Of a DNA stretch of 64,000 nt, positions 1 through 10,020 are shown in pieces. Under the pieces are notes generated by a model. The model saw only the letters and a list, made by a program, of their open reading frames with translations, did no database searches and was not told where the DNA came from. How positions within the stretch are numbered: position 1 is the stretch's first letter; every line of letters begins with the position of its first letter. The position numbers and the translations under genes were made by a program. This stretch comes from a bacterium HR15 (lineage in GTDB: Bacteria > Armatimonadota > Fimbriimonadia > Fimbriimonadales > GBS-DC), in contig BEHR01000008.1 of NCBI GenBank assembly GCA_002898555.1, positions 33,297-97,296 on the forward strand, written 5' to 3'.

Positions 1-773
1 AGTTTGGAGCGCTCCTTCTGCTCCTGGGTCAGATGAGCATACTTATTGTAGCCACGCGGAGCGGGCTTTTCGAACTCCAGAATAAACTCGTGCATGTGGT
101 TAATCAATATCCCCCCCGGATAGGGATAGGTTCCGAAATGTGCCCGTACCGAGTTGGTCTTATGCCACACGATATCCCGTTTGAACACAAAACCTATCTG
201 TTCGCAGAGGTCGATGGTCTTCCCTACCAGATTCAGCATTCGGAAGCTCCCGTCGCCTGTTCGGATAGGCAGGTTCATTATATTGATGAACAGTTTGCGT
301 CCTGGTTGGAGCACGCGGAAGGTTTCGCGCCATACAAGACCTATCTGCTCCAACCACTCATGCAAGTCGTGGATTTCGCCCAGATCGCCCGGAATGGGTT
401 CACGAGCGTACATTTTCGCATCGAAGTAGGGTGGTGAAGTGATTGCCAGATGGACACTGTCTGAAGCCAACTCGCCCATCTGTTGAGCATTCTTTACATA
501 AATCTGCTGGGTGGTTCCATTGAGTGAAAGCACATACTCTAAGCGAGTTCCTTGTTGGCTCTTTAGAACATTTGAAGTGGTCAAGAAGCCGTTTTCTTGA
601 CGAAGCCGTTTTAGTTCGGCTAAATCGAACCGTTTCTGTCCACTAACAGCGGTAATGCACCGCAACTGTCCAGTTTCAACAAGATGGTGGATTGTTGAGA
701 CCGACACCCCAAGGAACTTCGCGGCTTCGATAGCCGAGAGATAGCACCGCTTGCGATAGTCAGATGCTTCCAT
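1..773 (-). CDS. HTH-fused site-specific DNA methyltransferase (partial, runs off window)
   Basis: Reading the minus strand from the ATG at 773 gives an open frame of about 257 codons that leaves the window without a stop. Residues about 10-55 form an excisionase/MerR-type helix-turn-helix (AAKFLGVSVSTIHHLVETG), followed by a linker. From about residue 95 there is a beta-class DNA methyltransferase region with motif IV TSPPYFDAKMY. An SPPY motif is usual in N4-cytosine and some N6-adenine enzymes. A TATAAT sits at 797-792 and an AAGGTGG ribosome site precedes the start. The protein probably methylates DNA at a specific site, with the HTH helping to bind it. The base modified and any partner nuclease lie outside what can be seen. 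Confidence 0.8.
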   Translation of the reverse strand, partial: MEASDYRKRCYLSAIEAAKFLGVSVSTIHHLVETGQLRCITAVSGQKRFDLAELKRLRQENGFLTTSNVLKSQQGTRLEYVLSLNGTTQQIYVKNAQQMGELASDSVHLAITSPPYFDAKMYAREPIPGDLGEIHDLHEWLEQIGLVWRETFRVLQPGRKLFINIMNLPIRTGDGSFRMLNLVGKTIDLCEQIGFVFKRDIVWHKTNSVRAHFGTYPYPGGILINHMHEFILEFEKPAPRGYNKYAHLTQEQKERSK

Positions 774-791
774 AATCCCACCTTAGTCTAA

Positions 792-797
792 ATTATA
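792..797 (-). promoter_or_regulatory. -10 element of the HTH-methyltransferase gene
   Basis: TATAAT on the minus strand, 18 bases before the ATG at 773, with AAGGTGG between them. No good -35 box is visible. Confidence 0.5.
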
Positions 798-871
798 GCA
801 TGTCAGCGCGAGCTGCATGTTTGTTTGCCCTGCGACTCAGGCAGGCATCCTCTGAAAAATAACTTTGTGGG

Positions 872-877
872 TATAGT
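872..877 (+). promoter_or_regulatory. -10 element of the GT4 gene, near-leaderless
   Basis: TATAGT ends 11 bases before the ATG at 889, leaving room for only a few bases of leader. No Shine-Dalgarno sequence is visible. Confidence 0.45.
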
Positions 878-888
878 CTAAGCCAGTC

Positions 889-1980
889 ATGCGCATTCTG
901 GAGATTGTGTCGGGCAGGGATGCGTGTGGGGCGACGGTGCATACGCTCCAAATTGCGAAGGGACTTCACCGGCAAGGGCATCAGCTCTACCTATTGGGGC
1001 GACCGGGCGCGTGGGTGCTGCAACAGGCGCACGCTGCGGGCATTCCCACCCTTGAGTCGGAGCTGCGTCGCTTGCCCCTGCATGATCTCCGCACCGCTGC
1101 CCGTTTCTGCCGCGAACAGGGCATCGAGGTGATACTCGCACATATGTCGCGGGCGAACAACTTTGCGGTCTGGTTGCGCCGCCTGACAGGCATTCCTGCT
1201 GTATTGCGCGCCCATGCCCACACTCTTCACTTCCACTGGCGCATGGCAGACCATGTGATTGCCGTTTCGGAACAGACGCGGCGCTATCATATGCGTTATA
1301 ACCGTGTGCCGCCTCACAGGATCAGCACCGTGCATGGGTTTATCGAACCAGAGCGGTTGCCGCTGCCCGACAAGAATGTACGCCAGCAAATGCGTGCTGA
1401 GCTGGCGCTGCCTCCGGAGGCGTTCGTGGTGGGCGTGGTGGGCAATATCATCCCGCGTAAGGGACAGTTCTATCTGGTGCGCGCCTTGCCCCAGGTGATT
1501 CGGGAAGCGCCGCAGGTGCAATTGCTGCTGGTCGGGCAGGTGCATCCACCGCGATATGGGGAACGGGTCAGACGCGAGATTGCCCGTTGGGGGCTGGAGC
1601 GACATGTGCGCTGGTTAGGCGTGCGCACGGATGTGCCGCGTCTTTTGCAGGTGATGGACCTCTATGCGCTGCCCACGCTGAACGATATGTTGCCGATGGC
1701 GATGCTGGAGGCGATGTGGATGGGGCTGCCTGTGTTGTCTACGCAGGTGGGTGGCATCCCGGAGGCGGTGCGCGATGGAGTCGAAGGCTGGCTTGTGCCT
1801 CCGCGCGACCCCGACGCGCTTGCTCGCGCCCTATTGGAGGCGATTCGCCAGCCAGAGGAGCGGCTGCGGCGTGCTCAAAACGCGCACCTACGCATCGCGG
1901 AAAGTTTCACCGCCGCTCAAAAAGTTTCCGAAATCGAGGCGATTCTGGAAAAGGTGCGCGCCCCTCAGCCTATTAGATAA
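889..1980 (+). CDS. Glycosyltransferase family 4 (GT4)
   Basis: A 363-residue protein with the two-domain GT-B layout of family 4. The N-terminal half starts MRILEIVSGRDACGA with the glycine-rich donor/acceptor loop. The C-terminal half carries GVVGNIIPRKGQFYLVRA and the EX7E-type region MLEAMWMGLPVLSTQVGG, which binds the nucleotide-sugar donor. It should transfer a sugar from a nucleotide donor to a lipid or glycan at the cytoplasmic membrane face; donor and acceptor cannot be told. It stands alone between a divergent methyltransferase and meaB, and the start follows a TATAGT by 11 bases. A small minus-strand ORF overlaps its last 16 bases. Confidence 0.88.
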   Translation: MRILEIVSGRDACGATVHTLQIAKGLHRQGHQLYLLGRPGAWVLQQAHAAGIPTLESELRRLPLHDLRTAARFCREQGIEVILAHMSRANNFAVWLRRLTGIPAVLRAHAHTLHFHWRMADHVIAVSEQTRRYHMRYNRVPPHRISTVHGFIEPERLPLPDKNVRQQMRAELALPPEAFVVGVVGNIIPRKGQFYLVRALPQVIREAPQVQLLLVGQVHPPRYGERVRREIARWGLERHVRWLGVRTDVPRLLQVMDLYALPTLNDMLPMAMLEAMWMGLPVLSTQVGGIPEAVRDGVEGWLVPPRDPDALARALLEAIRQPEERLRRAQNAHLRIAESFTAAQKVSEIEAILEKVRAPQPIR

Positions 1981-2072
1981 ATGAGCGGGCGATACCGCGG
2001 CGGCGGAATCGGCTTCCCTTCCACGCGAGCCACCTTCAGCCAAGCTCGATTCTGCAGGTTATTAAGTTCCAT
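1965..2072 (-). CDS. Candidate 35-residue small protein
   Basis: ATG at 2072 and TGA at 1965-1967 give a 35-residue frame with an unusual basic, proline-rich end (GKPIPPPRYRPLIYLIG). It fills the otherwise empty gap between the GT4 and meaB genes and overlaps the GT4 end by 16 bases. A TATACT on this strand (2090-2085) ends 12 bases before the ATG and shares the palindromic GTATAC with the meaB promoter, so one site may fire both ways. Composition looks like protein rather than noise, but at this length an accident is quite possible. Function unknown. Confidence 0.3.
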   Translation of the reverse strand: MELNNLQNRAWLKVARVEGKPIPPPRYRPLIYLIG

Positions 2073-2086
2073 TGATGGAAAGCGAG

Positions 2087-2092
2087 TATACT
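2087..2092 (+). promoter_or_regulatory. -10 element of meaB, leaderless
   Basis: TATACT ends 7 bases before the ATG at 2100, so transcription should begin at or next to the start codon. Confidence 0.5.
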
Positions 2093-2099
2093 TCCTTCT

Positions 2100-3056
2100 A
2101 TGGCGAAGGCGTCTTTCGATCTCGATTCGCTAACGGCGGGCGTGTTGCGGGGTGAAACACGCGCGATTGCTCGCGCCATCAGCTATGTGGAGAATCCAAG
2201 TGCTGAACGGCTTATGCTGCTGGAACGGCTGTTCCCCCACACGGGTCGCGCAGTCAAGGTAGGCATCACGGGTGCGCCGGGTGCAGGCAAAAGCACGCTT
2301 GTCTTCCAGCTGATTCCCCACTTCCGCGAACTGGGCTATCGTGTTGGGGTGCTGGCAGTAGATCCAACCAGTCCATTCAGCGGCGGCGCGATTCTGGGCG
2401 ACCGAGTCCGCATGGAGGACAGCCTGGCGGGCGTCTACATTCGTAGCCTTGCCAGCCGAGGCAGCCTGGGAGGGTTATCGCGTGGCGTGCCACCCGCTGT
2501 GCGCATCCTCGAAGCGGCAGGCTATGACCTCATCCTCATCGAAACGGTCGGTGCGGGGCAGCTGCAGATCGATGTGCGCTTCGTTGCCGATACGGTGGTG
2601 CTCACCCTTGTACCGGAAGCGGGTGATGTGATTCAGGCGATGAAGGCGGGCATCATCGAAATTGCCGACCTCTATGTGGTGAACAAGGCGGATCGAGAGG
2701 GTGCAACTCGCATGCGCCTGGAACTGCGTGCTGCGCTGGAGCTGGGCGGCAAACCGCAAGGTTGGAACCCGCCTATCTTGCTGACAGAGGCGTTGCACGG
2801 CAAGGGCGTCGATGAGGTGGTGCGCTTTATTCGCGAACATTGGGAGTACCAGCAGCGCACGGGCGAGTGGGAGCGAAGACGCCAGCAGCAGTTAGTGTGG
2901 GAGCTGCAAGCGCTGGTGCACGAGACGCTGGAGACGCGCGCCCGCGCTCTCACAGAGGAACTGTTCGATGAGGCGACCCTCCTACGCATCGCCCAGCGCG
3001 AGCAGAACCCCTATCCCCGCCTGCTCCAGCTCTGGCAGAGCGTGCATCCCGTTTAG
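2100..3056 (+). CDS. meaB: MeaB/ArgK family G3E GTPase, methylmalonyl-CoA mutase chaperone
   Basis: A 318-residue protein of normal family length. The P-loop GAPGAGKST lies at about residues 58-66, followed by the family-typical LAVDPTSPFSGGAILGDRVRM, LIETVGAGQ and the guanine-specificity motif NKAD near 198. MeaB proteins load adenosylcobalamin onto methylmalonyl-CoA mutase, or an isobutyryl-CoA-type mutase, and protect it. No mutase gene is in the window, although an acyl-CoA carboxylase beta subunit lies 15 kb away. The usual VGQSE after the Walker B region reads VGAGQLQID here, a small departure. Transcription appears leaderless. Confidence 0.9.
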   Translation: MAKASFDLDSLTAGVLRGETRAIARAISYVENPSAERLMLLERLFPHTGRAVKVGITGAPGAGKSTLVFQLIPHFRELGYRVGVLAVDPTSPFSGGAILGDRVRMEDSLAGVYIRSLASRGSLGGLSRGVPPAVRILEAAGYDLILIETVGAGQLQIDVRFVADTVVLTLVPEAGDVIQAMKAGIIEIADLYVVNKADREGATRMRLELRAALELGGKPQGWNPPILLTEALHGKGVDEVVRFIREHWEYQQRTGEWERRRQQQLVWELQALVHETLETRARALTEELFDEATLLRIAQREQNPYPRLLQLWQSVHPV

Positions 3057-3125
3057 GAAAAAATTGTTTCGGGGGTAAAGAACCGCGGCGCTGATGTTTT
3101 GTCTACTCTACCCCAATAAGAGCAC

Positions 3126-4133
3126 TCACACCCTGATCGGCTCGCCCTCGGTGCGTTTCACATGCTCCAGCACGCTTTCCAGCACCTGATCGGGCGTGAC
3201 ATTATCCGCTTCGGCTTCAAAATTGAGCAGGATACGATGGCGCAGGGCGGGCTTAAGCGCACGCTGGATATCCTCACGCGACACATTGTAGCGCCCGTCG
3301 AGCAGTCCGTATACCTTGCCCGCCAGAATCAGCGATTGTGCCCCACGCGGACTGGAGCCATAACGCACATAGCGGTTTACCTCCGCCGGCGCATAGGGCG
3401 AGCCAGGATGCGTCGCCACCACGATTTTGAGCGCGAAATCCTGCACCGATTGCGCAATCGGCACTTCGCGCACTACTTGCTGCATGCGCAACAGCGTCGC
3501 TTTATCCGCCACCGCGCTCGCCCGGGGAAGTTCTGCGCCCGTCGTGCGATTCACGATCTCGCGCAGCTCCTCCAGCGTGGGGTAGCCGACCAGAATCTTG
3601 AAGAAGAAGCGGTCTAACTGGGCTTCGGGCAGGGGATAGGTGCCTTCTTGTTCGACGGGGTTTTGCGTTGCCAGCACCCAGAAGGGCGGTTCGATCGGAT
3701 AGCGTTTGCCCGCGACCGTCACGGCATGCTCCTGCATCGCCTCCAGCAGTGCCGATTGCGTTTTGGGCGTGGCGCGGTTGATCTCATCTGCCAGGAGGAT
3801 GTTGGTGAACACGGGTCCGGGGCGAAAGACGAAGGTGCGCGTGCCGGTCTCGCTCTCGGCTAAGATGTTGGTCCCTGTCACATCGGCGGGCATTAGGTCG
3901 GGTGTAAACTGGATGCGAGCAAATTGAAGGTTGAGCGATTGGGCCAGCGTGCGCACCAGCAGCGTCTTGCCTAAGCCGGGCACGCCTTCCAGCAGCGTGT
4001 GCCCCCCAGCAGCAACCGCCACCAGCACATTTTCGACAACCTCCTCCTGCCCCACGATGACCTTCGCGATCTCGGTGCGCAGCGCCTCAAAATGCGTTCG
4101 GAACCACTCCGCCACCTGCTTGCCATTCTCCAT
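3126..4133 (-). CDS. MoxR family AAA+ ATPase
   Basis: A 335-residue AAA+ protein with Walker A GVPGLGKT, Walker B FTNILLADEINRA, sensor 1 LATQNPVEQEGTYPLPEAQLD (shown in part) and the C-terminal MoxR lid. MoxR ATPases act as chaperones that mature or activate partner proteins, often with von Willebrand A-domain proteins. Here the upstream gene on the same strand is an exported STN-like protein ending 16 bases before this start, so the two are probably cotranscribed. No vWA gene lies next to it in the window, so its client is unknown. Confidence 0.92.
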   Translation of the reverse strand: MENGKQVAEWFRTHFEALRTEIAKVIVGQEEVVENVLVAVAAGGHTLLEGVPGLGKTLLVRTLAQSLNLQFARIQFTPDLMPADVTGTNILAESETGTRTFVFRPGPVFTNILLADEINRATPKTQSALLEAMQEHAVTVAGKRYPIEPPFWVLATQNPVEQEGTYPLPEAQLDRFFFKILVGYPTLEELREIVNRTTGAELPRASAVADKATLLRMQQVVREVPIAQSVQDFALKIVVATHPGSPYAPAEVNRYVRYGSSPRGAQSLILAGKVYGLLDGRYNVSREDIQRALKPALRHRILLNFEAEADNVTPDQVLESVLEHVKRTEGEPIRV

Positions 4134-4149
4134 AGCACCAATTGTACCC

Positions 4150-6087
4150 CTATTTCAGAGAAAGCAGAAGCGGGAACTGCAGACGGCGCATGGGGGCGTT
4201 CGGGGTATCATCGGGTAGCTCTATGGTGAACTGGCAGCCCTGCACAAAAGGTATACCGGCTTCCCGAGCGACCTCGCTACTGAAGGAATACCATGCCCCC
4301 TGAAGCACTCCCTCATATGAGCGAAGTGTGAACAAGGACATAGGCAATTCAACGGGTTCCAAGCGCAGCTTGGCAAAGGGTACTGTCTGCACAGAGGCGT
4401 TCTCACGCATAAGCAAGCCCCCCAACTCACCTTGCTGAACAGAGTTTAGCTGTTCAAAGCGGATGGGCATGCCTCGCTTGAGGGTTGCCCGCTGAGCGGC
4501 GTTTAGATGTGCATAGAAGCGCAGCAGCCGCCTGGTACTGCTGGAAAGCAGCTCACCCAGCGAATTATAGAGAGGGTCTATCATGATGACACCCTCAATA
4601 TAGCTCAACTGTTGTCCTAATTGAGGTGGTGGCTCCTTCAGCAGCAAGCGTTGCGCCAGCAAGGAGGCAGCACGTAGCCAGCGCAGCGCGTTAATCTGGG
4701 CATTGAGAAGCCGCTGATCCATCGCGATCGCCGATTCGATATCGATCAAACCCTCGTGTGCCAGCCACCGCTGGAATTCCATTTCGGAAATGTCCAGTGC
4801 ACGCGCTAAGGCAGGCAAACGCGCCTGGATCATGAGCCATTGCTCGTCAAGGGTCAGTGTATATCCCCGTGCAAGGCATCGGAGAAGCCCGGCCCAGCTC
4901 GTATCCAGATACTGCCCCGCTGTCATCGCGAACCACAGTGGGGACCACTCGCCCACCAGGTTTATCTTGCAGGCATCCGCACCGCTCAGCAGTAAGTAAG
5001 CAGGTAGATGAAGCCAAGCCTGCAGAATCGCTGGCTCTATCGTGGATGGCAAACGGCAGTCCAGTGCAGGCAGTGGCTCCCTCACCTCGGATCTGAATGC
5101 TTCTAACGCATCGTCTAAAACCCGTTGTGCGCTGGACATCGATAAGTGCGCCGTACCTAACGCGATAGTGCCTCTATTGCGGGGTTGCTCGCCCCAACGT
5201 TGCTCCCATATCATAAAAATAGTGAGTGCCTCCTCGCTGCAAGTTAGTCTTAGTCGCTGGAGAGTGAGTTGGGACGCAATGCCTGCCTCTTCATAAGGTT
5301 TCAGCTGGGCTTCGCGATACTGTTCCAGCGCCTCTATAGGCAGGCGATCCGGCGAGAGCAAGAGCTGTTCATATCGACGGAATTGCTGCCATTCATCTTC
5401 GCTCAGGTTGCCTAATAGGTACAGCGCAGAATAATTCAGTAAAATCTCACGGGCGAGGCGGTTCAGGTAGCGATCATAGATCGCCTGCAGATCGCGGGGC
5501 AGTGGTGCCGACGCAGGTTTAAGCAACGGAAGCAAGCGCGGGTCAGGTTCTTTTGGCTGTGCTTCACCCTCTCGCGTCCGACCCGTGACACGCAGATACT
5601 CCTCATAGGAGAGCCGAAAAGCGAAATCGGGAATACGTGCCAGAGCCTCACGCAGAATATCGGCAGGCTCTTTCTCGCGCAGCACAGCTAAAAACTGGGT
5701 TAACCGCTCGCGCTCGGCACGCGCCTCGCGTGGCTCCAGCAACAGATAATACTCTTTGCCATCCCTCGTTTTCTGGCGTGTCCAGCGAAAACTAAAGGTA
5801 TCCGCCAATCGCTGCAGCGTTTCGTGCAAAGGCCGCTCGTTGACCAGCAGGCAGGCACGAAAGTATCGGATGGAATCACCCACACGCAGGTCCAATCCAG
5901 TCTCGCGGGAGAGTTTACGCATCAGCTCATGCAACGAAATGGTAGGCTCGCGCAGTGACAGAGTAGTATTCAAACGCGGTTCGTGAGCGGAGTCAAGCAC
6001 CAGTGACAACTGTTCACTGGGCTGTGTCATCCCCATTCTTATCGCTACCCCGATGCCCATCAGCCAGCTTATCCAACACCGTGTCAT
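4150..6087 (-). CDS. Exported protein with STN-like N-terminal domain, function unknown
   Basis: About 645 residues. I chose the ATG at 6087 because AGGTG lies six bases upstream; a GTG at 6096 is possible. A short hydrophobic stretch at the N terminus (SWLMGIGVAIRMGM) suggests export. Residues about 50-120 (SLHELMRKLSRETGLDLRVG, then PLHETLQRLADTFSFRW) have the beta-alpha-beta pattern of secretin/TonB N-terminal (STN) domains. The rest is leucine-rich and mostly helical by eye, with no family I recognise. It sits just upstream of moxR and probably forms one transcript with it. It may be a periplasmic or cell-surface factor, but no function can be assigned. Confidence 0.7.
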   Translation of the reverse strand: MTRCWISWLMGIGVAIRMGMTQPSEQLSLVLDSAHEPRLNTTLSLREPTISLHELMRKLSRETGLDLRVGDSIRYFRACLLVNERPLHETLQRLADTFSFRWTRQKTRDGKEYYLLLEPREARAERERLTQFLAVLREKEPADILREALARIPDFAFRLSYEEYLRVTGRTREGEAQPKEPDPRLLPLLKPASAPLPRDLQAIYDRYLNRLAREILLNYSALYLLGNLSEDEWQQFRRYEQLLLSPDRLPIEALEQYREAQLKPYEEAGIASQLTLQRLRLTCSEEALTIFMIWEQRWGEQPRNRGTIALGTAHLSMSSAQRVLDDALEAFRSEVREPLPALDCRLPSTIEPAILQAWLHLPAYLLLSGADACKINLVGEWSPLWFAMTAGQYLDTSWAGLLRCLARGYTLTLDEQWLMIQARLPALARALDISEMEFQRWLAHEGLIDIESAIAMDQRLLNAQINALRWLRAASLLAQRLLLKEPPPQLGQQLSYIEGVIMIDPLYNSLGELLSSSTRRLLRFYAHLNAAQRATLKRGMPIRFEQLNSVQQGELGGLLMRENASVQTVPFAKLRLEPVELPMSLFTLRSYEGVLQGAWYSFSSEVAREAGIPFVQGCQFTIELPDDTPNAPMRRLQFPLLLSLK

Positions 6088-6302
6088 AGGGTTCACCTAT
6101 GTCTCGATTCGGAAGCAAGCGGTATGTTCCTGCTTATAGCATCTAGAGGGGCACGATGAAAAGAGGAAAGGATATTGTTCGTTTCGAAGAGAGCCACGTC
6201 TGATACACAGCAGGAAGGAGCGCAGGCGCGTCAAACTGCATAAGGCGTGCTTCAATGCATGCGATTCTAACCACAAAGCAACCTTTGTAAGGAGGTCAAG
6301 TG

Positions 6303-8654
6303 ATGGGAGATCGACGAAGGAATCATCGGCAAGGCTCCCGCCCAACAGGCGGTCGAGCGCGATCGCGGATGCAGAGGTGGCTGCGCAACATCGGAGCGGC
6401 TATCCTTTTGGCCAACGGCTTGGCTGCATTTGCTCAGCTAAACCTGCCGTTTAGCGGCAGTGGCAACTCGGCTTCCACCCTGTTTCAGGTTACCCAGACT
6501 GGTACCGGCGGTGTTGCGGCGTTCTTCTTGAACAACAGCGGCGCATCGTCGCCTGCACTTTCCGTACAGACGAACGCCCCAGGAATAGCCATCTTTGGCA
6601 AGTCACTGGCGACAAGTGGCTTCACTTATGGAGGGCGATTTGAAGCGACAGGGCCGAACGCACGCGGTGTGCTGGGCTATGCGCTCTCCACCACAGGCGA
6701 TGCGTTGGGTGTGTACGGCTTATCAGACAGCGTTTCTGGGATAGGGGTGTATGGCTTGGCGCGAGCGTCCAGCGGCACCACTTATGGCGTGTTTGGTCGC
6801 AGCGTCAGCACGGCAGGAATAGGCGTCTTCGGACATGCCACCGCCACCAGCGGCACCACCTATGGGGTATCCGGGCGCAGTGATAGCTTGTCAGGCGTCG
6901 GGGTGCAAGGAGTGGCGACCGCCACCAGCGGCACCACCTATGGCGTCTATGGGCAAAGCGCCAGCATCAGTGGCAGGGGCGTGTTTGGCTATGCAACGGC
7001 AGCCAGCGGCACGAACTTTGGCGTGTATGGACAAAGTGCCAGCACCGCAGGCACCGGCGTATTCGGCTACGCCACCGCGACCGCTGGCACAACCTACGGC
7101 GTCTCCGGTCGAAGCAACAGCCCCGGTGGGACGGGTGTGTTCGGGCATGCCAGCGCTGCATCGGGACCCGCTTACGGGGTGTGGGGACGCAGCGACAGCA
7201 CCTCAGGCAGAGGGCTGTTTGGCATCGCAACCGCGCCTACAGGAACCACCTATGGCGTGTATGGGCAAAGTGCCAGCAGTAGCGGCACGGGTGTCTATGG
7301 GCTGGCAAGCGCTGTCACCGGCACCACTTATGGTGTCTATGGGCAGAGCAATAGCCTCAACGGCTATGGCGTCTATGGGCTGGCTAACTCCATCAGCGGC
7401 ACCACTTATGGTGTCTATGGGCAGAGCAATAGCCTCAACGGCTACGGCGTCTATGGGCTGGCAAGCGCGACCAGTGGCACTACCTATGGCGTCTACGGGC
7501 AAAGCAATAGCGCGGTAGGTACAGGTGTGTACGGGCTGGCAAACGCCTCCAGCGGTGCCAATTACGGCGGCTGGTTCCAAAGCAATAGTTCGCAAGGGAG
7601 GGGTGTGTACGGCTATGCCGCCGCGACCAGCGGCATAACCTACGGCGGCTGGTTCCAGAGTGATAGCCCCAGTGGACGCGGTGTGTTCGGCTACGCCTTC
7701 GCTACTACAGGCGTGAACTACGGCGTGTTTGGACGCACCGATAGCACCGCTGGCACCGGCGTGTTCGGCTACGCTACCGCCACCACAGGTACCAGCGTGG
7801 GCGTTTCAGGTCAAAGCGACAGCACCGCTGGCACCGGCGTGTACGGCTATGCCACCGCCACCACAGGCACGAACTACGGTGTGTTCGGACGCACGGATAG
7901 CTCTTCAGGGCGAGGAATCTTCGGTTATGCGGCTGCCACCAGTGGGCTGACCTTTGGTGTCTACGGGCAGAGCGTTAGCTCAACGGGCACAGGTGTGTTC
8001 GGTCATGCCTCCGCTGCAAACGGCAACAACGCGGGCGTGCTGGGAATAAGTGACAGCACCGAGGGCGCCGGCGTGGCCGGCTATGCCACCGCCACCACCG
8101 GCACGAACTATGGGGTATTGGGACGCGCGGTAAGCCCCGATGGCTACGGCGTCTATGCCATCGGCAATATGGCGGCTACCGGTACCAAATCGTTCCTCAT
8201 CGACCACCCACTCCATCCCGAAACGCACTACCTGAAACATTTCTGCACCGAAGGACCAGAACCCTATAACGCTTATAGCGGGAATGTCGTGACCGATGCC
8301 CAAGGGTATGCCGTGGTGCAGCTCCCAGACTATTTTGAGAGCATCAACCGCGACTTCCGCTACCAACTCACGGTGATTGACAGCAGCGATGATTTCGTGC
8401 TGGCGAAGGTTGTGCAGGAAATTCAGAACAATCGCTTCGTGATTCGCACCAGCAAGCCGTTTGTGAAGGTCTCCTGGCGGGTAGAAGCGGTGCGCAACGA
8501 TCTATGGGTGCAACGCTATGGCTACCAGACCGAGCAGGTGAAGCCACAGGAGCATCAGGGCAAATACCTGCATCCGGAGCTGTACGGTCAGCCGAAAGAG
8601 CGGGGCATCCACTTCCAGCCCGCCCAGCCGCAGGAGACGGGTCAGCCCCGGTAG
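6303..8654 (+). CDS. Secreted protein with eighteen 26-residue repeats and a conserved C-terminal domain
   Basis: About 783 residues. The ATG at 6303 follows a strong GGAGGT by six bases; a GTG directly before it is less well spaced. A basic N terminus leads to a hydrophobic signal ending near LANGLAAFAQ. Eighteen consecutive repeats of exactly 26 residues follow, of the form YGVYGQSxSxxGxGVYGxAxAxSGTT, which by composition should fold as a stacked beta solenoid or phage-fibre-like stalk. The last 150 residues (FLIDHPLHPETHYLKHF, VVQLPDYFESINRDFRYQLT, VKVSWRVEAVRND) match a C-terminal domain that I recall from surface or tail-fibre-like proteins of several phyla. It is probably a cell-surface or shed structural protein. 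The gene at the right edge of the window is of a related style. Confidence 0.8.
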   Translation: MGDRRRNHRQGSRPTGGRARSRMQRWLRNIGAAILLANGLAAFAQLNLPFSGSGNSASTLFQVTQTGTGGVAAFFLNNSGASSPALSVQTNAPGIAIFGKSLATSGFTYGGRFEATGPNARGVLGYALSTTGDALGVYGLSDSVSGIGVYGLARASSGTTYGVFGRSVSTAGIGVFGHATATSGTTYGVSGRSDSLSGVGVQGVATATSGTTYGVYGQSASISGRGVFGYATAASGTNFGVYGQSASTAGTGVFGYATATAGTTYGVSGRSNSPGGTGVFGHASAASGPAYGVWGRSDSTSGRGLFGIATAPTGTTYGVYGQSASSSGTGVYGLASAVTGTTYGVYGQSNSLNGYGVYGLANSISGTTYGVYGQSNSLNGYGVYGLASATSGTTYGVYGQSNSAVGTGVYGLANASSGANYGGWFQSNSSQGRGVYGYAAATSGITYGGWFQSDSPSGRGVFGYAFATTGVNYGVFGRTDSTAGTGVFGYATATTGTSVGVSGQSDSTAGTGVYGYATATTGTNYGVFGRTDSSSGRGIFGYAAATSGLTFGVYGQSVSSTGTGVFGHASAANGNNAGVLGISDSTEGAGVAGYATATTGTNYGVLGRAVSPDGYGVYAIGNMAATGTKSFLIDHPLHPETHYLKHFCTEGPEPYNAYSGNVVTDAQGYAVVQLPDYFESINRDFRYQLTVIDSSDDFVLAKVVQEIQNNRFVIRTSKPFVKVSWRVEAVRNDLWVQRYGYQTEQVKPQEHQGKYLHPELYGQPKERGIHFQPAQPQETGQPR
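6783..8186 (+). repeat. 18 x 78-bp in-frame tandem repeat
   Basis: Eighteen units of exactly 78 bp (26 codons) without any insertion or deletion, TAT or its variants opening each unit. Units starting at 7329 and 7407 are almost identical in DNA, which indicates recent expansion or gene conversion. Confidence 0.9.
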
Positions 8655-8713
8655 CACAGGGGCGAAATATACCCGTTGAAGCAGGGTGCAGGAGCCGTGC
8701 CCTTATTCAGTAG

Positions 8714-8732
8714 GGGTCAGGCTTCCTGACCC
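8714..8732 (+). terminator. Hairpin downstream of the repeat-protein gene
   Basis: GGGTCAGG, loop CTT, CCTGACCC: an 8-bp perfect stem 60 bases after the stop codon. No T-run follows, so it may be a dispersed palindrome rather than a true intrinsic terminator. Confidence 0.4.
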
Positions 8733-8820
8733 TGCTGCGTATCAAGCGTGGTTTGAAAGAGGTCTTTGAAAGGATAGCGGGTGCGGGGGCGTGGTCAGAG
8801 CGGTATACCCTCGGGCAAGC

Positions 8821-9972
<1,152 letters not shown>

Positions 9973-10020
9973 CTATTGTGATCCATATCCCGTTTTGAAG
10001 GGCAAACTTAAGGTTGGCCT

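Noticed and set aside
33..437. Plus-strand 134-codon open frame at the left edge
   Set aside because: It is the shadow of the minus-strand HTH-methyltransferase, whose motifs (SPPY, HTH) make that strand the real one.
6783..8186. Regular 78-bp repeats considered as a CRISPR array
   Set aside because: There are no spacers; the units are fully coding, in frame and degenerate at third positions.
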